From: Thermoplasmata archaeon
GTDB lineage: Archaea > Thermoplasmatota > E2 > DHVEG-1
Length of the DNA stretch: 61,425 nucleotides
Assembly: GCA_003942085.1 (NCBI GenBank)
Contig: DQIQ01000005.1
Location: 1-61,425 of the forward strand
Direction of reading: 5' to 3'
Below are positions 17,372-26,637 of the stretch, piece by piece. The number at the start of each line of letters is the position of its first letter. Position 1 is the first letter of the stretch. The position numbers were made by a program, and so were the translations under genes. The notes beneath the pieces were generated by a model, which was not told the origin of the DNA, ran no database searches, and saw nothing but the letters and a program-made list of their open reading frames with translations.

Positions 17372-19909
17372 TCACACAGAGGTCTCTGCCAGCTCCTTAA
17401 TCTTGTTTACAGTAACATCATTTGATTTAATGGGGAGAACAAATCGAAAAATACTGCCTTTGCCCTCTGAGCTTTCAACCCATATTTTTCCACCATGCAA
17501 CTTAATGATACCCTTACAAAGAGCAAGACTAAGACCAACACCACCTAACAATCGGTCATCACCAGAATCTACCTGATAAAATGGCTCAAAAATCATTTCC
17601 TGTTTATCCTTTGATATCCCACGACCAAAATCCTGCACCTCAAACAAAATATCGTCATTTTCCTTCCTTGCTCTAATGTTAATCACCGAGCCGTCTGGTG
17701 AAAACTTTATCGCATTACCAACAAGATTCTGTATCACCTGCTTTATCTTGTCACAGTCAACGATCAAATCAGGCAATTCTTTTTCCACATCGACGTTGAT
17801 TACCATCTCCTTTTCATAATCATACGCTTGCAAGGTCTTGGTTGTTTCTTCGACAAGAGTTTTTGGATTCACGTTACAGGGAGTAATAATCAGGGTCCCT
17901 GTTTGTACATTGGAAATATCAAGAATATTCTGTATGGTATGATCAAGACGGTTGGTATTACGCAAGATTACCTCAAGACCTTTCATCTGCTCTGCATTTG
18001 TGCCACCGAAACTCTGTTTTAACAACATCTGCGTATATCCCTTTATCGCCGTAATCGGAGTACGCAGCTCATGAGAGGTGTTTTTCAGAAATGTCGTCTT
18101 GATGTCATTCAGTTTTTGCAATTGTATATTCTGAAATTCAAAATACTTGTTGAGGTCCTTAATTTCTTTAATGGCATTATTACGTTGAATGGCGATCGCG
18201 GCTTGGTTGATAAACGTCTCAATAACTTCAAGGTTCTGGATCTTGCAATCATTTTTTGCAGCCACAAATATATTCCCAAATATTTTTCCGTCTTTAACAA
18301 GGGCGATTGTGTATAACTCATTTAGGTTCATTAACTTGTCAATAATGAGAGATATCGCTTTTGGAAACTGAGGGAGAACAAATCTATTAAAATCATCGAC
18401 AGAGAGATGTATGAACTTTCCTTGGATTAACTGTTGCCGTATTCCCTCATCGTTTAACACAAAATTTGTACCGGCAGGATCTTTACCCAGGATTTGTAAA
18501 AATTTTTCCATGTATTTTCCATATCCTAGGACCTTGTTAATAATAAAATTGCTCGAATTTTCATCAAAATACGCAATCGTCACGAAAGCATTACTTACCA
18601 TTTGTTGTATTTTTTCTCCAATGTATTGGTAAATATCACCACCAATTGGAAAATTCGCTAGTTCAATTGCGGTTGTCGATAAAAATTGAGCGTTTTCTAT
18701 ACATTTGTTCTGGGTCTCATCTAAAATTTTACATGACGAACAGGATAAATCTACCGCTTTGAAGGAATCCTGAGGTATGATTACTTGTTTCTCAAGCTCA
18801 TTCATTTCTCCAGGTTTTTCACCAAGAAGAGGGTTTTCTGCTGTATTTGTACCTGTCCCCAGCCCAAACAGATCAACTCCCTTGAACCGTTTTTCAATGC
18901 CGGTTATGGATTCCACGGGCAAAACGAACTTAAACGTGCTCCCCTTGCCAGGGATCCCTTCGCTTTCAACCCAGATTCGTCCGCCATGAGCAACAACAAT
19001 ACCATAACAAATGGCAAGACCAAGACCGGCTCCTCCAAACTTTACATCCGTACTGGAATCTACCTGATAGAATGTCTGGAAAATTTTCTGATGATGTTCA
19101 GTAGATATTCCCCGACCGAAATCCTGTATCTCAAACAGGATATCCTGGTCTTGTTTTTTCACTCTAACATTAATAACAGACCCATTTGGTGAGAACTTGA
19201 CTGCGTTGGTTAAAATATTTATAATAACCTGTGTAATCCGATTGTTATCAATACCTAATTCAGGGATTGCTTTTTCTACTTCGGTATCAATTTTTATTCC
19301 TTTTAAACCAGCGGTAATTTGCATTGCGTCATAAACTTCTTTTATCATTTTTTCGATATTTGTTTTTTCAACAACAAACTTCATCGTTCCAGATTCCAGT
19401 CGCGAAACATCAAGAATATCTTGGATGAGACGAGCTAATCGATCTGAATTACGTTGAGCGATGTCCAATGCATTTTTTTGTTCATCATTGATCGGCCCAA
19501 GAGTTCCTCTCAAAATCATTTGGATGTATCCTTTTATTGCAACTATTGGTGTACGGAGCTCATGAGAGGTCATGTTCAGAAAAGCTGATTTTATTTCACT
19601 TAGTTTTTTCATTTTATCAGTAGTTTCGTATAAATCCTCCATGATGTTCAACGTCGCCAGATCATTTCCTTCCAAAATGTTAATTTTTTCCTGCAACAAC
19701 TCTTGATTTTTTTTATTTTCTTTAAAACTCTCCCCGAGGTCTTCAATCATCATGTTTATACCAATCGCAAGTGAATCAAAGTCATCGTTTTTGTTTGAAA
19801 TTACAATCTGAGTAGAATAATCTCCTCTCGCCACTCGTTCTATCGCTATGACCATTTTACTTATACGATCTTTCTCCGATATTTGATCCATTATCAGCTT
19901 CATTTTCAC
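17372..19909 (-). CDS. Tandem double histidine kinase with GAF domain
   Basis: 845 residues and no membrane segment. A HAMP-like helical segment (about 15-60) leads to kinase module 1 (HisKA MTSHELRTPIVAIKGY near 113; HATPase with NILTNAVKFSP, QDFGRGIS and GGAGLGLAI) ending in RFKGVDLFGL. A Cys-containing linker (DLSCSSCKILDETQNKC) and a GAF-like domain (about 405-575) follow, then module 2 (HisKA NTSHELRTPITAIKGY; HATPase with VGNAIKFSP, QDFGRGIS and GGVGLSLAL). Both phospho-acceptor His are present, so it could phosphorylate at two sites. Start taken as the GTG preceded by GAGGT; an ATG follows two codons later. It shares module layout with the kinase at 47985. Confidence 0.92.
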   Translation of the reverse strand: MKMKLIMDQISEKDRISKMVIAIERVARGDYSTQIVISNKNDDFDSLAIGINMMIEDLGESFKENKKNQELLQEKINILEGNDLATLNIMEDLYETTDKMKKLSEIKSAFLNMTSHELRTPIVAIKGYIQMILRGTLGPINDEQKNALDIAQRNSDRLARLIQDILDVSRLESGTMKFVVEKTNIEKMIKEVYDAMQITAGLKGIKIDTEVEKAIPELGIDNNRITQVIINILTNAVKFSPNGSVINVRVKKQDQDILFEIQDFGRGISTEHHQKIFQTFYQVDSSTDVKFGGAGLGLAICYGIVVAHGGRIWVESEGIPGKGSTFKFVLPVESITGIEKRFKGVDLFGLGTGTNTAENPLLGEKPGEMNELEKQVIIPQDSFKAVDLSCSSCKILDETQNKCIENAQFLSTTAIELANFPIGGDIYQYIGEKIQQMVSNAFVTIAYFDENSSNFIINKVLGYGKYMEKFLQILGKDPAGTNFVLNDEGIRQQLIQGKFIHLSVDDFNRFVLPQFPKAISLIIDKLMNLNELYTIALVKDGKIFGNIFVAAKNDCKIQNLEVIETFINQAAIAIQRNNAIKEIKDLNKYFEFQNIQLQKLNDIKTTFLKNTSHELRTPITAIKGYTQMLLKQSFGGTNAEQMKGLEVILRNTNRLDHTIQNILDISNVQTGTLIITPCNVNPKTLVEETTKTLQAYDYEKEMVINVDVEKELPDLIVDCDKIKQVIQNLVGNAIKFSPDGSVINIRARKENDDILFEVQDFGRGISKDKQEMIFEPFYQVDSGDDRLLGGVGLSLALCKGIIKLHGGKIWVESSEGKGSIFRFVLPIKSNDVTVNKIKELAETSV

Positions 19910-19936
19910 AAGTAACCTCGTTTTTATCTTCTCATC

Positions 19937-20329
19937 CTACTCCTTTAGCCATGCAAGACTACTTTCTTTTGAATTGAAAATTTTTATATTTTTATTCTTA
20001 GAAAAACCAATGACAAAAGACGCAATCACTCTGACAACTGGATTATAGCCATATATGGCGATTTTTCCGACCGATTCATCTTCGGTCATTTTTGCGAAAA
20101 TCTTTCTTGCTTCCGATGTTGGTTTCTTACATACACTGTTATTTATCAACAGATCCACTTTCCTTGTAGTGTTCCCTTCAATCCTGCGCATCAGTTTCGT
20201 AGATGCATCCTTCAACGCAAATGCATCTTGCACATCGAAGTCTCCAACAAGATCAATATACATAATGCCATCTTCACCGAGATAAAATCTACTTTCTCCC
20301 ACTCGAATTTCCCTTTCTTCTTTGTTCAA
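19937..20329 (-). CDS. STAS/SpoIIAA-like protein, copy 2
   Basis: 130 residues with alternating strands and helices in the STAS/SpoIIAA manner (GIMYIDLVGDF, KVDLLINN, KIAIYGYNPVVRVIASFVIG, KIFNSKESSLAWL). It is probably a small partner in anti-sigma/partner-switch-like regulation. It is a tandem copy of the gene at 20390, with near-identical C-terminal DNA. The start is probably TTG at 20329 overlapping the TGA of a 20-codon fragment (TTGA), exactly as the first copy starts against the CHASE4 gene. Confidence 0.75.
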   Translation of the reverse strand: MNKEEREIRVGESRFYLGEDGIMYIDLVGDFDVQDAFALKDASTKLMRRIEGNTTRKVDLLINNSVCKKPTSEARKIFAKMTEDESVGKIAIYGYNPVVRVIASFVIGFSKNKNIKIFNSKESSLAWLKE

Positions 20330-20388
20330 TTTTTCACATTTCCGTTTAGTTCATTTATTCTTTTTTTCAATTCTTCAAATTTCCTCAT
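20326..20388 (-). pseudogene. Duplicated coiled-coil tail fragment between STAS genes
   Basis: A 20-codon frame, MRKFEELKKRINELNGNVKN, whose end matches the C-terminus of the CHASE4 protein (IELKKRINELAGKVKS). It begins 1 nt after the stop of STAS copy 1 and its TGA overlaps the TTG of copy 2. It shows that the duplication unit ran from inside the CHASE4 coiled coil through the STAS gene. It may still serve translational coupling. Confidence 0.6.
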
Positions 20389-20389
20389 T

Positions 20390-20782
20390 TTACTCCTTAA
20401 ACCATGCAAGAGCATCTTCTTTTGAATTGAAAATTTTTATATTTTTATTCTTAGAAAAACCAATGACAAAAGACGCAATCACTCTGACAACAGGATTACT
20501 TCCATATATGGCGATTTTTCCGACCGATTCATCTTCCATCAATTTTGAGAACATCTTTCTTGCTTCCGGTGTTGGTTTCTTTGCCGCGTTGCTATTTACT
20601 AAGATTTTTATTTTCCCTTCATCATTTTTTTTAGCCATACCTAACATTTCCAAAAAAGCATCCCTTATTGCCAATGCATTTTGCTCATTGTATTCCCCGG
20701 CAATTTCGATATACAATATATCATCTTCATCATAACAAAATCTACTTTCGCCCACTTGCATTTCTTTTATTAATTCGTTCAA
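20390..20782 (-). CDS. STAS/SpoIIAA-like protein, copy 1
   Basis: 130 residues, paralogue of the gene at 19937: DILYIEIAGEYNEQNALAIRDAFLEM, KIKILVNSNAAKKPTPEARKMF, KIAIYGSNPVVRVIASFVIG. It starts with TTG overlapping the TGA of the CHASE4 gene (4-nt overlap), which implies tight coupling and fixed stoichiometry with that sensor. No conserved phosphorylatable Ser in the canonical STAS position could be assigned with confidence. Confidence 0.75.
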   Translation of the reverse strand: MNELIKEMQVGESRFCYDEDDILYIEIAGEYNEQNALAIRDAFLEMLGMAKKNDEGKIKILVNSNAAKKPTPEARKMFSKLMEDESVGKIAIYGSNPVVRVIASFVIGFSKNKNIKIFNSKEDALAWFKE

Positions 20783-21996
20783 CTCTTCACTTTTCCAGCC
20801 AGTTCATTTATTCTTTTTTTCAATTCAATCATTTTCATTTCTCTTTCGATAGTCACTTTTTTAAAACGTTGAAGCTCATCAACTTTCTTCATAAGAGCAT
20901 CTGTCGAACCTTGCAAAGAGCGATGCGTTTCATCCAATTTCACTTGACTTTGTTGAAGCTGCAGAAGCATTTCATTTATTGTTTGAGTGAGCAGAGTGAT
21001 TTCATCGTTTCTCCCGCTACTCTTCACCCTGGAGGAGAAATCTTTGAGCTCACCGATGCTTTTAATTTGTTTTTTCAGACGATTCAACCGGGAGATGATT
21101 ATCCTGTCCACGAGAAGAACGATGGCACATGACACAACAACGATAACACCGACAATAATGACAAGGAATTGAATCATTGCATTTTGACCAAGGATGGCGG
21201 TTGATCGAGGACTATCTGTCCGTAAGATAATACCGGATTGCCCATAGATGTCTTTTAATGCTGTGTACCCTACGACAAATGTAGTGTTTAGTGGTCGAAC
21301 AACGATTGGGTTTTTTTCAGATAACAATGAAATCGCTTGCTGATAGTCTTTTGGTAATTGAGGATTGTCAATGAATTCAAATTGTATCGATAATTGGGTT
21401 GTTAAAGAGATTTCATTTATTTCTTCATCATTTAGATATATTCCAATGAGCAATGTTCCTTGGATTGGACCGTCCATATAATTGGTGAGAATAGGTCTGG
21501 ATGTAAGGATTACAGCCTGTTGTTGAAAGATAAGGATTCCACTGATTGTACTATTGAGTGTAGGATGCTCCAAGAGTATTGACCCAGAGCGAAGATGATC
21601 TATTAATTCTGGAGGGATAGGGGTCTCTTCGTTTTTTTGTAAATCAAATGCTTTACCGTAGATAATCTGATCTGAGGTGTTAATAAATATCATGAAATTG
21701 ATATTGAGGTTTGTGAATGTATTATCCATAAGATTATTTGCAATATATTCTGGGTTTTTTCCTTGAACGAAGGTATAGGTATCATTCCACTGTGCCCAAT
21801 CCCCTGCGATCGTATCAAGAGTATATTGTTCATTTGAAAAGGCATTAATTATTCTTTCAATGTTCTTTGTGATTATATCTTTTTCAATGATTTCAATAGA
21901 TTTGGTTAATACCAAATTTGACAGGAAGAATAAAATAGAAACTAAGCAAACGACTATTACTGTAATTGAAAATATGATTTTTCTACGAAGCATCAT
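20779..21996 (-). CDS. CHASE4-HAMP membrane sensor without output domain
   Basis: 405 residues. Transmembrane helix 1 (about 6-28), a CHASE4-type extracellular domain (about 35-270, including DWAQWNDTYTFV, the usual CHASE4 signature), transmembrane helix 2 (about 275-297), HAMP (about 298-355) and a coiled coil to the end. There is no kinase, receiver or methyl-accepting domain. Its tail LQRFKKVTIEREMKMIELKKRI closely matches the tail of the nine-PAS protein encoded just upstream, so the two may share a helical docking site. ATGA overlap with the nine-PAS gene. Confidence 0.85.
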   Translation of the reverse strand: MMLRRKIIFSITVIVVCLVSILFFLSNLVLTKSIEIIEKDIITKNIERIINAFSNEQYTLDTIAGDWAQWNDTYTFVQGKNPEYIANNLMDNTFTNLNINFMIFINTSDQIIYGKAFDLQKNEETPIPPELIDHLRSGSILLEHPTLNSTISGILIFQQQAVILTSRPILTNYMDGPIQGTLLIGIYLNDEEINEISLTTQLSIQFEFIDNPQLPKDYQQAISLLSEKNPIVVRPLNTTFVVGYTALKDIYGQSGIILRTDSPRSTAILGQNAMIQFLVIIVGVIVVVSCAIVLLVDRIIISRLNRLKKQIKSIGELKDFSSRVKSSGRNDEITLLTQTINEMLLQLQQSQVKLDETHRSLQGSTDALMKKVDELQRFKKVTIEREMKMIELKKRINELAGKVKS

Positions 21997-24900
21997 GTTC
22001 TTTTCGACTCCTCTTGTAATTGCATGATTTTATTCTTCAATTCGACCATTTTTAGTTCTCTGTCGACCGTGACTTTTTTGAATCTCTCCAGTTCGTTTAT
22101 TTTTTCTTTTAACGCTTCTTCGGCTTTTTTATGTTCGGTGATATCGTGGACCATAATCATATCCGCAGATTTTCCGTGGTATGTAATAACATCTCCGCTG
22201 AGTTCAACATTTATCTTCCGGCCATCTTTGTGCACAAGCACTGAATCATATACTCCCGGGACATCTTCACCGGCCAAACGTCGTTTGTAGTATTCAACAA
22301 CCTTTGGAATTTCGTCAGGGTGGACGTAGTCAGACATCGGAGTACCAATAATCTCTGCAGGGTTGTAACCAAGTATGTTAAACGCTCGGGGATTGACGTA
22401 TTTGATGATGTTTTTGTCCTGTAAAATGACGATGGCGTCGTGAGCCCGCTCCACCACGTTACGGTATTTCTCCTCGCTCTCGTTTAGTTCTTTTTCCATT
22501 TTCTTGCGTTCGGTTATGTCTCTAATAACACCAAGCACAGTTATGGTTTTTCCAGCATCATTTTTCACAGGACTAAGAATTGAACTTGCCCAAAATTCAT
22601 TCTCACCAACAAACTGTTTTTCTTCAAATGAAAAAACTTGACCTGTTTTGAATACTTTTTTCACATTTTCGATATTTTTAGCAGCAATTTCTTTGGGGAA
22701 TAATTCAGAAATAGTTCTTCCAATTATTTCGTTTTGTGTTTTTCCAAAGAGCTCCAATGCGGCTCTATTTACGGATATCATTTTGAATTCATCATCAATC
22801 ATAACAATCTGATCGGAAGCATTTTCAACAAGAGATCTGTATTTCTCTTCGCTTTCTTTCAGCGAATCCTCCATTTTCTTCCGTTCAGAAATATCAACAG
22901 CAAAACCTCGAAAGCCAACAAATTTATTTTCTTTGAAAATTGGAACTGAATGAAATATCGCTGGGAAAGTCATTCCATCTTTCCTTTGAACTAAATATAC
23001 CTCCCCTGTTGTCGATTCACCATTCTGTATTTTCTGGATGACACTTTGTAGTTTCTCACGTTCGCAAGGAGCAATCATCTGAAAAATATTCAATCCCTTT
23101 TTGAAATCTTCCTGTGTGTACCCTAACGAAATAAAAGAAGCTTTATTAGTATAAGTTATATTCCCATGTTCATTGGTCTCGTAGACGATCTGTGGTAACG
23201 AATCCGCCAATTCACGATATTTTTTTTCACTTTGTAAGATAGCTTCCTCCGCTTGCTTGCGCTCGGTGATGTCTCGGATGACGCCCACGACGAACTTTTC
23301 GCCCGAGGGATTGACATACCTAGTCTTCCTTGTGACAATTTCCCTGACATCCCCGCCGCCGGTGGTAAGCTTTTCCTCGCACAGGTTCTCTTCGCCCGAA
23401 GATAAAACTTTGTTGTCCATCTCCAGGAAATGTTCCATCTCGCTTTCCAACAGAAATTCAGCGCCGGTCTTTCCTAACAACTCCTCGCGCGACTTCTTTA
23501 GGATTTTACAGAGGGCGTCGTTTACGGTAACAAATCGGCATTGGCCGTCTTTTACAAAGAGGGGGTCGCCGGCGGCATCTATGATGTTCATAAAATAGTC
23601 CCTTGACTTGTTTAAAAGATCTTCCATTTTCTTGCGCTCGGTGACGTCGGTATTCACGCCACGATAACCTAAAAGATTACCATCTTTATCCAGAAAAGGG
23701 AAAGTACATGTTTCCAACAACACAATTTTACCATTCTTGTGTACGTTTGCATATAAAACGTTTTTAGCGGGTTCTTTCGTCGTTAATTTTTCAATTCCTA
23801 CTTTCATTAATTGTTCTTTGATATCAGGGGTGAAAAAATCATACCAATATTTCTTTGTAACGATTTCTTCTGATTTGTAGCCAAGTATTTTTTCGACAGC
23901 TGGACTTGTGTATGTGAATAAACCTTTTACATCGATTTCCCAGATCCATTCACCGACATTTTCGGAAATATGTCTAAACCGTTCTTCACTGGTCTTGATA
24001 TTTTCTTCTGCTTTCTTCTGATCAGTAATGTCCCTACCGATTACTTGGACGGTTTTCTTCCCGTCGGAATATGTAATAGGGACGTAAATATTGTGAAAAT
24101 ACCTTTCCCCTCGTGCATCCTCTGTTTCTTGATTTTTCCCTTCATGCAATGCCTTTCTGGCAATGCTTGAGCGTTGTTCAGCGATTTCTTTTGGTAGAAT
24201 GCTTAGAATATTTTTACCAATCAACTTTTCAAGCGGAGCGCCCAGGCTTCTAGCCAGGGGTTCATTTGCAGATAGAATATTTCCTGCATCATCGGTTTCG
24301 ATGATTAAATTTGGAGACGAATCAAACAACTTTTTATATTTTTCTTGAGACGCTTGGAGTTCTTGCTCAGCCTTCTTCCGCTCGGTGATGTCATGACCAT
24401 AAACATTTGCATATCCGGCTTCTATAATAGGTGCAATGACAAACGAAAAAACCTTGCCACTAGCATCTTCTTCTTCTTCTTCTTCTGCTTTTATTTTTCC
24501 AGATTTTAAAGAATTCTCAATGAAATGACGCCACCGCTCGGGAGCAACATCACCAACATTTGATTTCCATTTTGCAAGTAGTCCAACGCTCGCATCGTTC
24601 GCATACAAGATTTTTCCATCTTTTGAAATACGCAACACAGGATAAGGATTTTCAGCAGGCAATCTGGCTAAATTACGTATTTCTTTTTCTGCATTTTTTT
24701 CTTTGGTGATATCAACAAATGTTATCGCAAAAAAATCTTCTTTTATTGAATAAGAATCCATTTTTAGATATTTGTTATAAAATGGGGTATAATCTACCCA
24801 ACTGTATGGTTTTCCTGTAATAACTGAGCTTCCATTCATCTCAGCATATTTTTTTCCTGCGTCCTTACCAATGAGATCTGTCGCAGTCTTGTTTATTAAA

Positions 24901-25664
24901 GTTTCAGGTTTACAACCAAGATGTCTTTCTACCGCAGGGTTGGCAGAAATATGGATGTAATCTATGGGTCTGCCTTTTTCATCTTTAATCAATTTACAGA
25001 TGACGATACCATTCTGGGAATTTTCAAACAATTTACCTAATTTTTCTTCACTTTCTTTTAAAGCTTTTTCTATTTTCTTTCGGTCAGTAATATCATGGCC
25101 AATCCCTTGAATAGCATACGGTTTTCCATTGTGATACAATATTTCTGCTGTTGTTTCTATATCGACGGTAGCGCCATTTTTGGTTTTTACTCTGTATTCC
25201 ATTGGTTCTTTTTGATGGCCATATTTTCTGATTTCTCTATTAGTTTTTATTGCTTTCAAAAGTTGGCCTTTGTCGAGCAATGTAGAAAAATTTATTGAAT
25301 TGAGTTCCTCTTTCCCATAACCAAATAGTTTGAATGCCGCAGGGTTAGCATCAATGAATCTTCCTTTGAAATCGTAGAGATATACCAATTCAAATGTACT
25401 GTTAAATAATGCTTGATACCGTTCTTTCATCTCCTGCAGAGCCGCTGCGATTTGCTTATGTTCATCGATGAACCCCGGCGCATCTTTATCCAATGCATCG
25501 GTCTTTTGTAAATCCTTAATAGAATTAACGCTATCGTCTAGTGCACCCTCTGGCATTGTGTCCTGCAGTTCAATTTCTTCACTACTGCTTTGTTCGCTAA
25601 AGAGAAGTTTTCCTTGCTTTTCCTCTTCTTTTAACTGTTTGACAATATCGGGTTCATCATTCAT
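21993..25664 (-). CDS. Nine-PAS sensor protein without kinase domain
   Basis: About 1223 residues and soluble. Nine PAS domains in a row, each introduced by a SEEKYR-like helix and closed by a D(I/V)(T/S)(E/D)(R/Q)KK linker. They begin near residues 66, 200, 325, 435, 555, 675, 795, 915 and 1035. After the last PAS comes only a coiled coil, ELERFKKVTVDRELKMVELK, shared with the CHASE4 protein. I start at the ATG at 25664 (GGAG 8 nt before it); its first residues MNDEPDIVKQLKEEE resemble those of the pilus ATPase (MKNEPEIIKILRKEE). A longer frame begins at 25682. First main gene of the leftward operon under GTAAT site B. Confidence 0.9.
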   Translation of the reverse strand: MNDEPDIVKQLKEEEKQGKLLFSEQSSSEEIELQDTMPEGALDDSVNSIKDLQKTDALDKDAPGFIDEHKQIAAALQEMKERYQALFNSTFELVYLYDFKGRFIDANPAAFKLFGYGKEELNSINFSTLLDKGQLLKAIKTNREIRKYGHQKEPMEYRVKTKNGATVDIETTAEILYHNGKPYAIQGIGHDITDRKKIEKALKESEEKLGKLFENSQNGIVICKLIKDEKGRPIDYIHISANPAVERHLGCKPETLINKTATDLIGKDAGKKYAEMNGSSVITGKPYSWVDYTPFYNKYLKMDSYSIKEDFFAITFVDITKEKNAEKEIRNLARLPAENPYPVLRISKDGKILYANDASVGLLAKWKSNVGDVAPERWRHFIENSLKSGKIKAEEEEEEDASGKVFSFVIAPIIEAGYANVYGHDITERKKAEQELQASQEKYKKLFDSSPNLIIETDDAGNILSANEPLARSLGAPLEKLIGKNILSILPKEIAEQRSSIARKALHEGKNQETEDARGERYFHNIYVPITYSDGKKTVQVIGRDITDQKKAEENIKTSEERFRHISENVGEWIWEIDVKGLFTYTSPAVEKILGYKSEEIVTKKYWYDFFTPDIKEQLMKVGIEKLTTKEPAKNVLYANVHKNGKIVLLETCTFPFLDKDGNLLGYRGVNTDVTERKKMEDLLNKSRDYFMNIIDAAGDPLFVKDGQCRFVTVNDALCKILKKSREELLGKTGAEFLLESEMEHFLEMDNKVLSSGEENLCEEKLTTGGGDVREIVTRKTRYVNPSGEKFVVGVIRDITERKQAEEAILQSEKKYRELADSLPQIVYETNEHGNITYTNKASFISLGYTQEDFKKGLNIFQMIAPCEREKLQSVIQKIQNGESTTGEVYLVQRKDGMTFPAIFHSVPIFKENKFVGFRGFAVDISERKKMEDSLKESEEKYRSLVENASDQIVMIDDEFKMISVNRAALELFGKTQNEIIGRTISELFPKEIAAKNIENVKKVFKTGQVFSFEEKQFVGENEFWASSILSPVKNDAGKTITVLGVIRDITERKKMEKELNESEEKYRNVVERAHDAIVILQDKNIIKYVNPRAFNILGYNPAEIIGTPMSDYVHPDEIPKVVEYYKRRLAGEDVPGVYDSVLVHKDGRKINVELSGDVITYHGKSADMIMVHDITEHKKAEEALKEKINELERFKKVTVDRELKMVELKNKIMQLQEESKRT
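24466..24486. repeat. TCT trinucleotide microsatellite in the nine-PAS gene
   Basis: Seven TCT units on the plus strand, read on the minus strand as a run of Glu codons in PAS domain 3. Length change would add or remove Glu without shifting the frame. Confidence 0.7.
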
Positions 25665-25743
25665 TGGCCAGCTCCGCAGCATATTTATAAAAAAATCCTA
25701 TCGGTACGGCAACAGTGATGTAGCTATCAACAAATATATGCAT
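25657..25743 (-). CDS. Short coupled leader ORF upstream of the nine-PAS gene
   Basis: 28 codons starting at the ATG at 25743 (MHIFVDSYITVAVPIG...), ending AATGAATGATG so that its stop overlaps the start of the nine-PAS gene. The DNA just before it (GGATGATGCAC) matches the start of the leader ORF of the pilus operon at 34423. It could be a real peptide or simply a translational-coupling device; the product is unrecognised. Confidence 0.4.
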   Translation of the reverse strand: MHIFVDSYITVAVPIGFFYKYAAELANE

Positions 25744-25795
25744 TAGTGCATCATCCTTCACCTAGACCCTCCTAGCGAGTCCGTTTAGATGTAAC

Positions 25796-25845
25796 ATTAC
25801 ATAAACATTACATTGGAATTACAAATCTTTTGTTAGTATTTAAAT
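25796..25845 (-). promoter_or_regulatory. GTAAT box site B with TATA: promoter of the leftward sensory operon
   Basis: On the minus strand a TATA box ATTTAAAT (25838-25845) is followed by exactly 15 nt and then three GTAAT units, whose plus-strand ATTAC starts are 25818, 25807 and 25796 (11-bp period). The expected start of transcription, about 25 nt from the TATA centre, falls inside the boxes. Confidence 0.72.
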
Positions 25846-25987
25846 ATATATGATATAAACGAAAAACAGCCTCTCGGGGGAGATGGTTCGATAAGGGCGA
25901 AATGAAAAATTTAAGACCTCTACGTCATCAGAATTCTCATGTCAATTTCTACTCCAATGACATCAATAATTCGATTCGTTGAAGAGA

Positions 25988-26035
25988 GAAAAAAAAGGAA
26001 GGTACCATTGGGTGGGAGATAACTTTCCCCAAGGG
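25988..26035 (-). terminator. Hairpin plus T-run after the 26040 gene
   Basis: On the minus strand, CCCTTGGG and CCCAATGG form a stem with one mismatch (26005-26035). It is followed by a T-rich run (25988-25996), just after the stop of the 133-residue gene. The rest of 25850-26039 holds no gene I can support. Confidence 0.4.
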
Positions 26036-26039
26036 CACT

Positions 26040-26441
26040 CTAAATCCAAGATGGACTTGTTCGGATGATCGTTTTCATTGGGTCATTTTTCTTACAAAGA
26101 GATGTTATTTTAAAAAAAACGCCGTCGGTCGATATTCCTGCTGCACCAGGGGAGAGGATGCGATCTACCAATTGTGGAGTAGAGATATGAGATTCAATTA
26201 CAAAAAAGAGGTTCGTTGTCCAGAGTATGGACTCTGAACAAAATACACTCCATCTATTTTTGATGCGAAAGCAGTCAATATCTTGGACACCTTCTAAATA
26301 GGTTACATCATCCAGTCGAGTCGTATTGTCAGCAGTTTTCTCCCAAATTCCCGTAGGCTGAGGTCTAACAAAAACAGTCATTGTGTAAGCGTTGGATTCG
26401 TTAATCGTGTCAATTTTTTGATCAGGCATCCGTCGTTTCAC
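26040..26441 (-). CDS. Hypothetical protein under GTAAT control
   Basis: 133 residues beginning at GTG (AAGGATGG ribosome-binding site 5-6 nt upstream; an ATG four codons in is the alternative). No membrane segment and no family recognised. Mixed beta-rich composition with AYTMTVFVRPQPTGIW near the start and a conserved-looking SVFCSESILWTTNLFFVIES core. It stands alone between the PKD surface protein and the sensory operon, with its own TATA and triple GTAAT box 28 nt upstream, which argues for a real gene in the same regulon. Confidence 0.55.
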   Translation of the reverse strand: MKRRMPDQKIDTINESNAYTMTVFVRPQPTGIWEKTADNTTRLDDVTYLEGVQDIDCFRIKNRWSVFCSESILWTTNLFFVIESHISTPQLVDRILSPGAAGISTDGVFFKITSLCKKNDPMKTIIRTSPSWI

Positions 26442-26468
26442 GTTCCATCCTTTTTACGTTCTTTTCAC

Positions 26469-26518
26469 ATTACCAAAAAATTACAATTAAATTACGAATC
26501 TCTTTTTAACATTTAAAT
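26469..26518 (-). promoter_or_regulatory. GTAAT box site C with TATA
   Basis: TATA ATTTAAAT at 26511-26518 on the minus strand, 15 nt, then three GTAAT units (plus-strand ATTAC starts 26491, 26480, 26469; 11-bp period). Predicted start near 26488 gives a leader of about 47 nt to the GTG at 26441. Confidence 0.72.
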
Positions 26519-26637
26519 CTTATGGTTTTTTTTATAAAAAAGGGGAAAATTTTTACCGCTTTATTTTCTGCATACTTTTTCAAGTTATCGATCTATTTGA
26601 GGACACCAATTACAAAAAGACCCGAAACTTTAGTGGT

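Noticed and set aside
24466..24486. TCT microsatellite as a phase-variation switch
   Set aside because: The unit is three bases and encodes Glu, so slippage would not shift the frame; at most it changes loop length.
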